Below, piece after piece: positions 1-11,900 of a DNA stretch of 64,000 bases. The stretch spans positions 74,501 through 138,500 of the forward strand of contig JAUTXW010000203.1 of the NCBI GenBank assembly GCA_030620095.1, read 5' to 3'. The position numbers and the translations under genes are program-made. Origin of the DNA: Kuschelorhynchus macadamiae. Taxonomy: Eukaryota; Arthropoda; Insecta; Coleoptera; Curculionidae. Within the stretch, counting starts at the first letter, position 1; every line of letters begins with the position of its first letter. Under the pieces are notes generated by a model, which saw only the letters and a program-made list of their open reading frames with translations, did not search any database and was not told the origin of the DNA.

Positions 1-2
1 CA

Positions 3-1004
3 AAAGTAATTTTTGTTCTCGAAATCCCATTAGTAGATCCAGAAAAATATATTCTCTTTCACTTATATCCAATACCAATTTTGGATAATCGAACAGGCCT
101 TCACCACATTCTTTCAATAACAAATAATTTAATTGCGCGAAACGATGATTCATTATTATACATCACAATTCGCAACTTGGAATCATGCAAATCTTTGAGC
201 AGCCGAACACTAATATGTTCCAACATCCTGCCATATCCAATAGACAGTGATGCTGTTTGTGAAGCCCAGTTACTACGATTAATCAATCGCCTTCCAAGAA
301 CGTGCCAAGTTTCAGTTATCCTAGCCAAAGACTATCATGTGCAAGAACTTAACCAAAACTCCTGGTTAGTTGCCGTTGCAGACCCTTTACCTGTGACCAT
401 TAAATGTGGTTCCAGAGACGTTGTTACCCAAACAATCAGTACCAACGCCATAATCAAACTCCAACCAGAGTGTAGTGCATTTATTGGCAGCACCAAAGTT
501 CTAGCGAAGAAATTTGTAAATACCTATGACAATGTTACCTACAGCAACGTTCCAATCCAAATTCCATTTGATTGCTGCAGTCATTACCCTGAAAAGATTC
601 ACATACCAGACTTGAAGCCTCTTCAGTTACACCACATTGATACAGAAAATTTAAATATAGCTCAACATAAATTAAATGAATATTCTGATCAGTTGGACAG
701 ACTAATCAATCAACCATTCGTAAAGAAACATATCGGTTGGTTTACGATCCTGACCATAACTCTGATCATCAGTCTAATTATCCTGTATATATTTTGTAAA
801 TGTTATAGAAGAAAACCTAAAAACCTCAGTATTGGAATTGTCAATGCCAATAGTGATGACTACCCACCTTCTCCACCAAGGTCCAGAACAAATTTCGTAC
901 AATGGAGAAGAATATTTCCAAAAAGGCGACCAAATATACGTGTTGGTGAACCAATAGAAGAATCCGAAGAAATAGAACTTAACCTGAACAAACATTCAGC
1001 TTGA
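3..1004 (+). CDS. env: Errantivirus Env (baculovirus F-like) protein, C-terminal part
   Basis: The frame is open from the left window edge, so the N-terminus is missing; any internal start such as the TTG at 81 is only an in-frame codon. The protein has the layout of the membrane-proximal half of insect errantivirus Env, related to the baculovirus F protein family: a Cys-containing ectodomain, one strongly hydrophobic segment (encoded at about 735-805, GWFTILTITLIISLIILYIF), a Cys-rich juxtamembrane CKCY, and a basic then acidic cytoplasmic tail of about 65 residues. It ends at TGA 1002-1004, about 40 bases before the putative LTR. The frame has no internal stop over more than 330 codons, which suggests a young copy. 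Whether the whole provirus is functional cannot be told from here. Confidence 0.72.
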   Translation, partial: KVIFVLEIPLVDPEKYILFHLYPIPILDNRTGLHHILSITNNLIARNDDSLLYITIRNLESCKSLSSRTLICSNILPYPIDSDAVCEAQLLRLINRLPRTCQVSVILAKDYHVQELNQNSWLVAVADPLPVTIKCGSRDVVTQTISTNAIIKLQPECSAFIGSTKVLAKKFVNTYDNVTYSNVPIQIPFDCCSHYPEKIHIPDLKPLQLHHIDTENLNIAQHKLNEYSDQLDRLINQPFVKKHIGWFTILTITLIISLIILYIFCKCYRRKPKNLSIGIVNANSDDYPPSPPRSRTNFVQWRRIFPKRRPNIRVGEPIEESEEIELNLNKHSA

Positions 1005-1043
1005 AAGTTGCTTCCACGCATCAACTTTCATCTTGATGGGGGA

Positions 1044-1445
1044 GTTGTTATATCTATTCTCACCAGCTAGTTCATCATATAAGTTATGCCAACCTTGGTT
1101 CCCAGACTATCAGATATCACCCGCCAACGCAGTATTCAGAAGCCGAGCTTATCTCAATAACAAAAGTATCATATATCAGCAGGTGCCACTTGTTTACGAA
1201 AACAAGTCTATACCAAGAAAGCTTCATCAGCAGAACCCACGTCCTGACCCAAGTGTTCAAGAAAGAAGTAAACAGTTCCCACTGAGTCAGCATAACGAAA
1301 CATATAAATAGTTATTTTCTTTGTATACAGTTAAGTTCAGTCTAGCTTCTCATTTGTTAAACGTCACGCTGTAATTTTGCAAGTTCAAATGTATATATTT
1401 TAATTTGTATTTTTCAAGTAATAAAATAATTTTTTTTAAAAAGTA
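1044..1445 (+). repeat. Putative 3' LTR of the errantivirus
   Basis: The repeat starts just after the purine tract GATGGGGGAG, with AGTTGTTATAT or TGTTATAT. It contains TATAAATAG near 1306, a TCAGTCT initiator-like motif near 1336, and AATAAA at 1420-1425 ahead of a T/A-rich end. The small open frame at 1033-1311 lies inside the LTR and is probably not a gene. The 3' border is estimated from the poly(A) signal and was not confirmed by a second LTR. Confidence 0.55.
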
Positions 1446-2310
1446 ATTTCGCAAGAAAGTGATTTAACATATATATAGGAGAAATATTTATCAGACAGCA
1501 TTGACACGTTCTTTTGTTTATTGTTTTAATAGCTGCAGTACATGCAGGTACAAGTGAATCAATATAAAAACGCTTAATTATAAACACATCCGGAAATCGG
1601 TTGACCAGGCACCGACCATTAAAACGCATCATTTTTATCGACTTTAAGTTTCGCGTTCCACAAAATCATTCGTGCTCAACCAAGAGCTGTTTTCGTATTT
1701 CAACCTTAAATAATGGCAATAGGATACGATGATCAATTTGTTCATTTTTGCCGTTTATTTTGATATCGGGTTTCTTGGGAGATCGTCGACTTAAATCTGA
1801 AATCCGGCTGAAATTTACAATTACAAAGAAAGCAAATAACAGTTATTTATAACTGGGAACAGTGCATTGTAATAAAATAACTATAAAATCTGCCATGGAA
1901 TTTTCTATTATATTATTTTTACGTAATAACAGGAAATTACTTATTGATTCTTAATATTTCATTTAAGAATTTATAGTTGCAATTTATAAAAGCAATTTAT
2001 TATTTAACATAGTATTCTGCACGAAAGGCTAATAAACAGTGTCCCATTATCAAAAATAAAGTCGACATGTATTTTCACTCGAGTTTGACTAAGTGATTTT
2101 TGGCAGTTGCTTCGGAATAAAACTTAGCCATTCATTCCCATATTAAAAGCAAAAAAAATTTACGATTATATGATGGTTATTTATGGATGAATTTTAGGTA
2201 TGAAAAAGTACAACTCCAATATTATCATTATCAAGAACTTATATGGCGAATGCGCTGCTGAATACTCCTGTTTCAGTTCAGTGACATGTCGTTTTTCTTG
2301 AGGATAAAGA
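1446..2310. other. No recognisable feature
   Basis: AT-rich sequence to the right of the LTR. I see no coding homology and no terminal repeats. Confidence 0.5.
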
Positions 2311-2314
2311 GGTG

Positions 2315-2450
2315 CCAACTAGGGATAAATCCGTTTATTATGTAACTATCGATGTTCTCGCCTACCTATATCTATATCATCGGATACCTACCGACATTAT
2401 TGCTCACCTATCGGCACTTATCGATAACTATCGATATATCGGGCCCCCCA
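2315..2450 (+). repeat. Partial hAT-type MITE, relative of the 54.2-kb copy
   Basis: It starts with CTAGGGATAAATCCG and shares ACTATCGATGTTCTCGCCTACC with the right half of the MITE at 54225-54426. It carries several CTATCGATA-type motifs. The right end is diverged (ATATCGGGCCCCCC) and I see no target duplication. Confidence 0.45.
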
Positions 2451-2534
2451 TATATGTAAAGATATAATATTACGAACATGAAAGTAAGGATTTTTTTTAG
2501 TCAACATCAAAACCATCGTAACAAATCCTAAATA

Positions 2535-3597
2535 GGCCGCTGCAGGGGGGCAAAATGATATCTATAGATGGATTTTTTGTTTTTAGGAATTTCGAGTATA
2601 ACTTTTGCATACTAAAAATCGATTATTTCAAGAGTCTTGTGATCAATCTGAATATGAGCTGGTACAAAAAATATAAAATGAAGCTGATCAGAATACTCAA
2701 AAAACTATTTTAGAATTCGTTGTGATATTTTAAGTTTTTTTCCAGGCGTAATCTGGATATAAAATTTTGGGTATAAATGAATTAATTTTGAAAAAGCAGG
2801 TAGGTAGGTGTTTGTGATTTATCACTGGTGTTTGTGTGATTCATAATATTTGCGAATTAAATATTTTATCCTTTGTTAAACTGACTCCATATTTATTCTA
2901 AAAGTAGTTTAATTTTTAAAATTAAGTTTATTTATTAGACAGTTTCTTAATTTTTGATTCCAGAAAAGAGTTTGGGTTATATTATAGAATCAAGGTGACA
3001 AAAAATCATTCATATTTTTACAATCTCCTTGCTTTCAAAAATATTTATTTAAAAAATCAGTTTTTGAATTTTTGGAAATTTTGTCCTTAAGTGGGTGAAA
3101 TGTATTTTTTACCTTTTAACAATACTTCCTAAAATAAATTTTAAAAAATAATAAAGATTATTTCGTCGATGAATTTTAAAAACAATATTCTAAATCGATT
3201 TCTGGATGTTTCGAAATTCTTCCCTTAAGGGGCTAAAAAGGTGTAAAATAATAATTTACTTTTTATACAATATCTCATCAACTAAATGACACTTTAAGAC
3301 AATTATTTCCCTCCCTGAAGGGGTTAAAATTGGAATAGAGAATAATAAATTCATCAATATAATTGAAGAATTTGCAAGTATAAAGGTTAGAAAAATATTT
3401 TTTAATATTTTATGTTGTTATAAAATTTACATTTTTATGAATTATTGTTTTAAGAGTTATTTTTTTTTTGAGTTTTTCATGTGTAACTTAAAATTGAATA
3501 AAACATAGTACAAAATGTGTATTTTTGAATTTCCTTAAAAAGCGGCATTTATAATCTTGGGACAAAGGCGGCCGAACCCCTAGAAACGGCCGTCATT
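2535..3597. repeat. Repeat-rich block, possible non-autonomous transposon
   Basis: The block has a GGCCGCTGCAGGGG motif at its left end and the inverted, imperfect GGCCGTTTCTAGGGG at its right end. Inside, at about 3060-3345, a unit of roughly 110-130 bases occurs three times in diverged form (GAAATT..., CCTTAAG, GGGTGAAA). No transposase and no clear target duplication were seen, so the ends are tentative. Confidence 0.3.
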
Positions 3598-3734
3598 GTA
3601 CCTATATTATCCGTCTAATTATTAAGTTAAGTAATATTTTTAAATTTTGCATCACCTTCATGCGTTTGTCCAAAATAAGATGATTAAAAAAAGGCACTCG
3701 AATAAATTTGAAACAAACAACGAGTGCGAATTCT

Positions 3735-4339
3735 AACAGAGAGTTGTACTGTACCAGATTACATGATTTGTTTTTAAATGATCGTCTGGTTACCGAGATC
3801 TTTCAATAGTATTTTTTGTATTGTTTTATAGCGTATTTTTGTTGTATAAAACGAATATGCTTTTCCTCAATAACATTTATGGACGATGTGGTGAATGCGT
3901 CCCTCACCCTCTCAGGTTTTATGTCTTATCAATTGCATCGTTCCGTTTGTCGGTCTGTTTGTCAGTTCGTGGCATAGCTGAAAAACGACTAAACAGATTA
4001 ACTTCAAATTTTAGTCAAAAATTAAGGGTCATATGCGGATGACCTGCTAATATTTTGGTAAAAATTTAACACGCCGGAACAATATGACGGCCTAGTAAAC
4101 GTTTAAAAAAATTATTACTAAAAAGACAATTATCCAATTTATCTCAAATTTTGTACAAACGTCAAGTGTTACATAGGAATGAACTGGTAACAATTTGGTG
4201 GCTGATAGAAACAAGATAGCAAAATAAAATGGCAGCCTAATAAATATGTAAAAAATCAGCCTAAAAACCGCTTATTAAATTAATTTCTTTCAGTTTCTAG
4301 CACGAGTGCTGTTACTGTATATGCTGCCGGGTCAGCTAG
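3735..4339 (+). repeat. Rep-A repeat copy with a CTAGT 3' end (Helitron-like?)
   Basis: It begins with AGAGTTGTACTGTACCAG and ends with GCTGCCGGGTCAGCTAGT. The same two ends occur in the shorter copy at 9708-9917. Between them lie diverged repeat units (a TTCAAATTTTAGTCAAAAATTA part and an AAATTTTGTACAAACGTCAA part). A CTAGT end with a small GCTG/CAGC hairpin just inside it resembles a Helitron terminus, but the base after it is A, not the usual T. Confidence 0.4.
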
Positions 4340-6344
4340 TAAATGTTAATGCTTGAAGTATGAAAAATGAAACTTAGGTCCCATATATTTTTTGAACGGC
4401 TATATTATGAATTCTCTTTTAGATTTACCTGTTAGGATTATTGTATTTTTCGGCTTTTCAATCTTCACAATTACGCTAAGGGGTCTAATCCTATACCAAG
4501 CCAAAGCTTGACAGATTGCGGAGGGGTTCATGACACCTATTTTTTTCTTCTTCATTTTAAGGTTTGGTTGTTTTATTTTCAACGATAAGTCAAAGAGTAA
4601 AACTATCTCTACTTGATCTATAATGCAGTTTTTAGTCTTTACTTCCAACAATATTTGTTATATTGAATGACGCCCCACCAATGATATTCTACAGACGTTC
4701 TGATAAACATATATAAATCCATGATACCCCAAAAAATAAGTAAACAAAAAATATTTACGAATGTATTGCATTTTTCGTATAAATAAATGTGTGATTAGTC
4801 TTACTGTTTATCATAAAATCAAAACATTTGTGTGAAACCTTAAGTCTAAGGGCCAATAATTTTGACTTTAAAAATTTTAACAGTTGATCCCAGTTATCAA
4901 TGTCTTGAATGTGTCACTGTCAACGTGAAAACAATATTTTCCACAAAAGCTACGATTGATTTAATAGCTGCTAAACCATTTAATTAAGGTCCAAGGTGGT
5001 GGCCCTAAATGTTTTAGAACCAAGCTTTAAACTTCACTAATAAAATAATATGACTAGCAAAAGGTTAAAAAACGTATTTAAGTTTGAATAATTCATTTTT
5101 GGTCTGAACCAATATTCTTTAGGTATTAAAAACATTGATATTTATTTTTCTATTACAGTTGAATTCAGTACACAGTCATATATTTAATTAAGAACAGTTT
5201 GAGAAGTAATCTGAAATCTGTTACCAACTATTATTATCTCTCGTAAGCGCTTTCAGCGTGTTTTCTGTTGCACAAATCATAGAAATCTTTAGATTCTGGA
5301 CCAAGAAGTAATAAAACGGGCTATAAATTTTCGACACTGAGAGTAGGTCTTAAGAAAGCTGAGTATAATACAGAAACATGAATTGGTATTTATTGTATTA
5401 GGTTCAAGAAATATTTTTAGTCACATTTTACATAATTATAACTTTTTAATCTTTTAAGACGAGATATACATGTTGATAAACTTATTGAGATAGTATTTGA
5501 ACTAACAATTTGCAAAATTTAGAACTTTTCATGTACTGTAATTCTACCAGTGCCTTTTCTGTTGTCGGTAAAATGTAGGAGTCTTTTAAAATATTTTCCT
5601 TAGTTCTATTCTTCATTTATTAATATGAAATATTTTAACATGCTGCGTGATGTAACTTAAACGTTGTAGCTCTGGCCCTTTAACAGATAAATATGTTCTG
5701 CAACCTCACCCGGAACTACAAAAAAGTGAAAGTTCTATGAAAATATTTAGACTGAATAATTCTTTAAATCGTCTCCAAAAGATTATAGATACTTTTCAAA
5801 CTTAAATATAATCTTTTGATACTAAATGAAAATCAGGTCGATGCTATATTTGACGATTCGGAATGCCACTAGCCGATTTAATTAGCTTTTTAGGCAGTTA
5901 TGCTCTATCTTTGATCACTTTTACTATCGTTACTGCCCTACATAATTTCCTGGTTATATTATAAACCAGATTCGGTTCAGTTCAGACTATGTTCTTTATT
6001 AAACATCAATATTTGATATTTACACGAGGCACCGAACACAAAGATTATTACAGGAACTTGTTTGAAGTGCAATAAATTTAAAATTTACGTATGCGGTACC
6101 ATGTTATTACAATAGACGCTTGTTGGTACTTAAACTTTATTACCGGTATGGGTTCCCTTTTGTTCACTATAAATGTTACAACATAATGGGCATATAAAGG
6201 TTATAAAGAAAATTATAGACAGTCATACCGCTTGATAAATAAAAATTCTTTACAGAAATAACTGTAATGCTCTTATGCCGCTTTCAATAAAGTAACACAG
6301 ATCTTAAGCCTAAAGATTAACATTAAACCAAAAGTTATATTTTT
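4340..6344. other. No recognisable feature
   Basis: AT-rich sequence. The open frames here are short and show no family resemblance. Confidence 0.5.
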
Positions 6345-8615
6345 TACTTCCCTCTTAAAAGGGAAGTCTTGCATTCGTGAAAAAATCACCCTCCGATATT
6401 TTTTCAGATCTTTACGTTTCAGGATCCCTAGGTACCGAAAAACATTTTTTGTCAATTCAGTCGGTCTGTCTGTCCGTTCGAGGTAAAAACGACTTACCCG
6501 ATTGACTTCAAATGTTGGTCAAAAAGTATTACTAAAAAATTACTTATCTAATCCATCTCAAGTTTTGCACAAAAATCAAATATGTAGCAATCAGGTGGTA
6601 AAATTTTGGTTCGAATCCAAGACTGAAGAAAGAGAAATTCTGCCTGAAAAAAACTACTTAATCGAATGATTGCAAATTGTGCATGCACCATAATTAATTG
6701 TGGTATAGAAATGAACTAGTGAAACTGTATAACTAATTCAAGATGGCGGAACAAAACGACGGCAAAAATGAAATGTTTGTAAGTTGTAATGTAATCGTGG
6801 AAAAAAAACACCCCTCCCATATATTTACATATCTTCAGGTTTTAGCGACCTTAGATGCGAAAAATATGTTTTATCAATTCCGTCGATCCGTCTACACCAT
6901 CTACACTTTTAGTGATATGACTTTTTTCGATAGGGGGCACGGTTTACGAGTGATCTCCGGGATATAGCCGAAAATGTGGAATGTTGGTCAAAAATTATTA
7001 CTAAAATACTACTTATCTCATTTTTCTCAAATTTTGCACAAAAATCAAATATTATGTAGGAATCAAGCTCGTAAAATTTTGGTGCGTGTCCAAGATGGCA
7101 GCTTAATAAAATATTTAAAAATTCTGCCTGAAAAAAAACTACATAATGGACTGATTTCAAATTGTGTATCATAATTAATTGTGGTATAGAAATAAACTAG
7201 TAAAACTGTGGTATTAATGCAAGATGGCGGAACAAAAGGGCAGCAAAATGAAATGTTGGTAATCGTGAAAAAATCACCCTCCCAGGTTTTACACAGTGTT
7301 ACTAGCTTCAAACATTTGTTTGTACTAGATTTTTGTCAAAATTGTATTAAATATGGGCTTCATTGTACCGGATAGCCAGATTTTGCTTTTTTTTTCACGT
7401 AATATGTACATATATGTGATATAGCAAAGTAGTGTATTCAAGTTAAAAAGTAGATCTATTCAAACATTATTATACTGTTATAATTTAATGGCATCGTGAC
7501 GTAACCAAAATAGTATGTATTTAGGAAGATGTTTTTAAAATAATAAGTTATTGTTAATATACTTTGATCTGCAGAAAAAAAACTGGTTTATAATTTTTTT
7601 AATAACTGTTATAGTTATTGTTTTGTAAAATAAAACATATTTTTTGTACATATCAAGACAAGCAGGATTTGTTTAATAATCTGATAACTTACTACTAATC
7701 GAAAATCGTATTTTTCTTGCTTTAAAAAATATTTGGAATAAAAAGCTTTTCATTTCCGGATGCGAGGTAGTACTAGATTTAGGGTCAATTTTACTAGTGT
7801 ACTAGAATATAGGCGTTTGTGCTAGATCTAGTACAATTGTACTGAGGGTGGCAACACTGGTTTTACATATCTACACGTTTTAGTGTCCTTAGATGCGATT
7901 ATGCAGATTATCTTCAAATTTTAGTCAAAAATTAAGGGTCGTGGGGATGACCTGGTAATATTTTGGTAAAAATCCAATATGCCGGAACAAGAGGTAGCCT
8001 ACGGAAACGTTAAAAAAACTTATTAAAAAAAAATAATTATCCGATTTACTTCAAATTTTGCACCAAAATCAAGTGTTGCTTAGGAATGAACTGGTAACAT
8101 TTTGGTATGCATATAAGTAGACGAAGTGGCGGCCTAATAAAATATTTAAAAAATCAGCCTGAAAAACTACTTATTAGATTAATTTCAAAAATTGTGCGAG
8201 CATTAGGTGTGATATAGAGTTGAACTGGTATAGTTGTGCTACAAATTCAAGATAGCGGAACTAAATGGCGAGCAACTAAAATTTTTAATCAACTTAAAAA
8301 AAATCTTATTCAATTGACTTTAAATTTTGCAGATAAATTAAATGCGATATGGGGATAACCTGGTACGAATTCAACTTGACGTAAGAAAATGGGGGTGTCT
8401 TATTGATTTTATTTTAAATTAAGGAGACAAATTAAGTATCGTATAGGTAGAGACTGATAAAATTTCGGTAGGAATCCCAATATGATGGAACAAAATGGCG
8501 CTCAATAAAAATGTTTGAAAAGAGAGTGTTACTAAATGATTATGGACTGAATTAAATTGGGTCACACTTCACTATTCCTAATAAAAGGAAATGATCCCAA
8601 CGAGGGAAGTTCCGG
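6345..8615 (+). repeat. Rep-A repeat array, + orientation
   Basis: Two heads of the repeat family (about 6345 and 6830) and a further tail (7868-8615) are seen. Units recur roughly every 130-190 bases, with phrases such as AAAATTTTGG, TTGCACAAAAATCAA and GATGGCGGAACAAAA. The end at 8590-8615 (AGGGAAGTTCCGGG) is matched in reverse complement at 12893, showing that 12893-13900 is an inverted copy. The array is interrupted by the hAT-type insertion at 7294-7859. Confidence 0.6.
7294..7859. mobile_element. Non-autonomous hAT-type transposon, 566 bp, with 8-bp TSD
   Basis: The element runs from CAGTGTTACTAG to its imperfect inverse, whose complement reads CAGTGTTGCCACCC. It is flanked by perfect 8-bp direct repeats, GTTTTACA at 7286-7293 and 7860-7867. 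An 8-bp duplication with CAGTG ends is the hAT signature. There is no transposase inside. Removing it restores continuous Rep-A sequence, so it inserted after Rep-A. Confidence 0.8.
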
Positions 8616-8903
8616 GTATCCTTTGCCGATAATTGTACATTGGATGTCATGATTTTTTATAGGTGGAAAGGGAGGTTTCGTACCTCGAGCCTCATATCGA
8701 AGTTTAATGGCCGTTTTGATTGGCAATACTGGTTTGACAGCTCATTTTTGTGGGTTTTAATAAGTTTGTTGTTGTAATAATGTAACGCAGAAACAGATTT
8801 TGCTTGGTGTAACTGGAAACAAGTATTTATAAAATACAAATAAAGGAAATTTTTTATTTCATAATTTTTTCTTCTTAATTTCAGAACTAGACTCGGGGAG
8901 AGA

Positions 8904-8994
8904 ATGGTCAGTATGAACTCAACCTTAGTGGAGACAGTAAGCATCAATTATGAAGATTTCAATGAAAGTTTTCTTACATGCGGAACCTGTTTAT
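8904..8994 (+). CDS. TRIM-NHL exon 1 (start codon and first RING cysteine pair)
   Basis: The exon follows TTTCAG at 8879-8884, with 19 bases of leader before ATG 8904, and is closed by the donor GTAAGT at 8995. It encodes 30 residues plus one base and includes CGTC, the first zinc-ligand pair (C26, C29). The last T joins GC of exon 2 to make Cys31. It is too short to stand out as an open frame; it was found because the exon 2 RING lacks its first Cys pair. Confidence 0.88.
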
Positions 8995-11900
8995 GTAAGT
9001 TTAAATTTTAATATTGTATATATCTATTTTTTATATAGAAAAACAAAACAAAAAATAATCTGTAGTGAGCATACCAAAAACCATCATTTTAGTTTTAACC
9101 GGTTTACAATATGATATGTTGGTAGCTTCGATCCCGGATAGGTTTACCAGACTCTATTTCGAAATCTTATAGTATTCTCCGTTTCTATTCTAACTAGATT
9201 GGCTAATTCCATTGATTTCTAAATTTTCAGGAGACCAGCCCAAACCGATCACATGATCCCTTGTGACTAAATTACGGGATTTCCTTTCCTATTATAAATA
9301 ATGTTTTAAAAAAAAAACAGAGAAAAGTTTTGATTGAAAATTCTTGTATTAGGTTAGTCCGCCATGGAGGTCTCTTAAGTAAACGTTTCCTTACCATTCT
9401 GTAGGGAAAATATCCACTATAATTGGAAGATCCCTAGAATTCGTGGGAAATAATATTTTTGTTTGTTACAGGTCAGTCGATAACATTGCTAATCTTATTT
9501 CTTGCCTTAAAGATAAAATGTCTAATCTCGGTCGGTTGCAGAAAACTCAATTAAAGTTTAGAATGTTTAACGGAATGTCAAATTTGATAGCGAGTTCCTA
9601 GTTTTCTGTAAGCAGCTTGTCAAATCCGAAAGCTTGGTTGAATATTCTAAACAGCAATTAAGTTTCGTGCAACCGGGGGTAAGCCACCTTTTTCAGCAAG
9701 TTCGTGAGAGAGTTGTACTGCACCAATTTACATGAGACCTTTCAACACTTTTTTGTATTGTTTTTATTGCATATTTTTTCTATAAAACCAATATGTTTTC
9801 CTTCAATACCATTTCTGGATGATGTGGTGAATGCGCCCCATAACCTTCTGATTCCACAGGAAACTCATCGCGCCATCTAACGGAAAAGCCATAACAATGC
9901 TGCCGGTCCAGCTAGTATCTATAAAAGTGACGTCTACGTACTGTGGTTCCTGCCCAGAGGAATACGTGGGACAAATGGGCAGATCTTTTCAAGTAAGAAT
10001 AAATGAACACTTGCGGTCAAATAGAATCGAAAATGACCGCAGGTCCAGTTTCGAAACACACCTAGAAATTAGTGGTCACTTTTTCGAAACTGATAAAAAC
10101 TTTAAAATGTTACACCCTGCCAATAAAGGGAAGAAACTTGACATTCTAGAAAATCTAGAAAAAGCCCTTTCTCAAGTTCGTTCTTCCCACAATCTGAATG
10201 ACCATTCGAACTTTTCGTATAGAAATTATGTCAAAGCTATGGTTCTAAAAATACTTATACTTTTTCCAAAAATTAAGAAGTCATAAAATATGTAATGAAA
10301 ATTTCGACATGCGGACAACTATATGAACTATTATTTTTTCCTACATAGATATGGAATGAAATGTAGCTAACACATCAAAACAGTTTATAAAAAAGGAAAG
10401 AAAAATCTAGCGTTTACTATTCTCTAGATAACTAGCGCTGTAGTTGGTAAAATTTCCAAAAGCACGCGCGGCGAGTTTTGCGTCTTCGGTTTGCTCCCAC
10501 CCCAGACAACACAAAATATTTGAATAGATTATGTCATGCGTTCATTGTAACTTGTATTTGTTATGCTGCTAGATGATAATATTAACTAATAATGACTCAA
10601 CGCAGTAAATATTTCACATACGACTATGTTACCACATGCACAACATGACTTCTGTGTATTTCTTTTCATAATGTAAGCTAACGGAATACCCAGTGGCACT
10701 TGCAGCAAATGGAAGTTTAAATACGTCTACAAACAAAAGTGTTTTAGGTCATATATTAGAGTCTTATATTACTTCATCAAAAGAATTGCCTTTCGAAATT
10801 CAAAAGACATGCTACATATTTGACGGTACGTCGATTATTCGACAACTTTTCTATTTAAAATCCCTATAATGCACAACGAATAGATGTGGTCATGGACAAT
10901 TACCAGGATATATCAATTAAAGAGCAAGTTATTGATATAGTAATAATCCATATACCCTATTACCTCAGCAATGGCCCTGTTTTATCATTCGATTTTTAAT
11001 AAACGACAACTTTTTTATTATATTTTATCGGCGAAAGAAGAAGGTTGTATAAGATGCATCATTGACTGTAAAGATATTGGTGCTTTAACGAAGTTTGCAT
11101 GAGGGTTGATACAAAGGACAATATAAATTTACCAGTGCATGCACTCACACTAGGATCTGAACGATAAAAAATTTACTAGCGTTTCGTAGTCTGACTGGAT
11201 GCGACAACACTAGTCAGTTCGTAGGTATCGGAAAGAAATCGGGATGGAACGTTTATTTACAACACTATAAACTATTAGATGTTGTCGGAATGTTAAATGC
11301 AAGAAAATCTGTATGATCGACACTTCCGAAAGTGTCAGAACACAAAAAATGTTCACGACTTGCCACTGTAAAGAAGGTAATATTATTACAAACATTTACA
11401 TATTAATTGTAATAACAAACTATATTTTTGATAGGTGTTACAGCAGAATGTTCCCGCAGTAAAAGTCGTCTAACCTGTATTGAATCATACAAGTGTATGG
11501 GCCAATCAACATCAACTTGTACTAATATTGTGACCAATATATTAATCCCTAGTTGTACTGCCTAATATATAAATATACAAGATGATGGAAATACATCAGA
11601 TGACGATAACTAATATATTTTATTTGTATTATAAAGATTTCTATGTACAATACATATATGTTTTATATGTATAATAAATTACAACGGTTTAGGCGAGTTA
11701 ATTTACAAAGTAACTTTATACCAGCGAATTATATACATTTTATCTTTGCACCAAATTCAGTATTACAAAAATAATAGCTTTTTTCGTGTACTTATCATAT
11801 ATGTTTTATGCACCTTAATAATATGTACCTACATACCATTTCTAATACCAAACAGTTGTTTATATTATAAATACGAGGCGGGGTATATTCTCATTTCCTA

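Larger units (their letters stand above)
1..1445 (+). mobile_element. 3' end of an errantivirus / Gypsy-type provirus (env + 3' LTR)
   Basis: This is the downstream end of an LTR retroelement that enters from the left edge: an env-like reading frame, a purine-rich tract (about 1037-1044), then an LTR with a poly(A) signal. That order is the one known for insect errantiviruses. Gag, pol and the 5' LTR lie outside the window, so intactness cannot be judged. The right border is approximate because the 5' LTR is not available for comparison. Confidence 0.75.

Noticed and set aside
1033..1311. 92-codon open frame after env
   Set aside because: It lies in the purine tract and LTR; chance frame.
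2315..2450. CTATCGATA-rich stretch as a promoter cluster
   Set aside because: It shares sequence with the 54.2-kb MITE, so repeat origin is the simpler explanation; no gene starts beside it.
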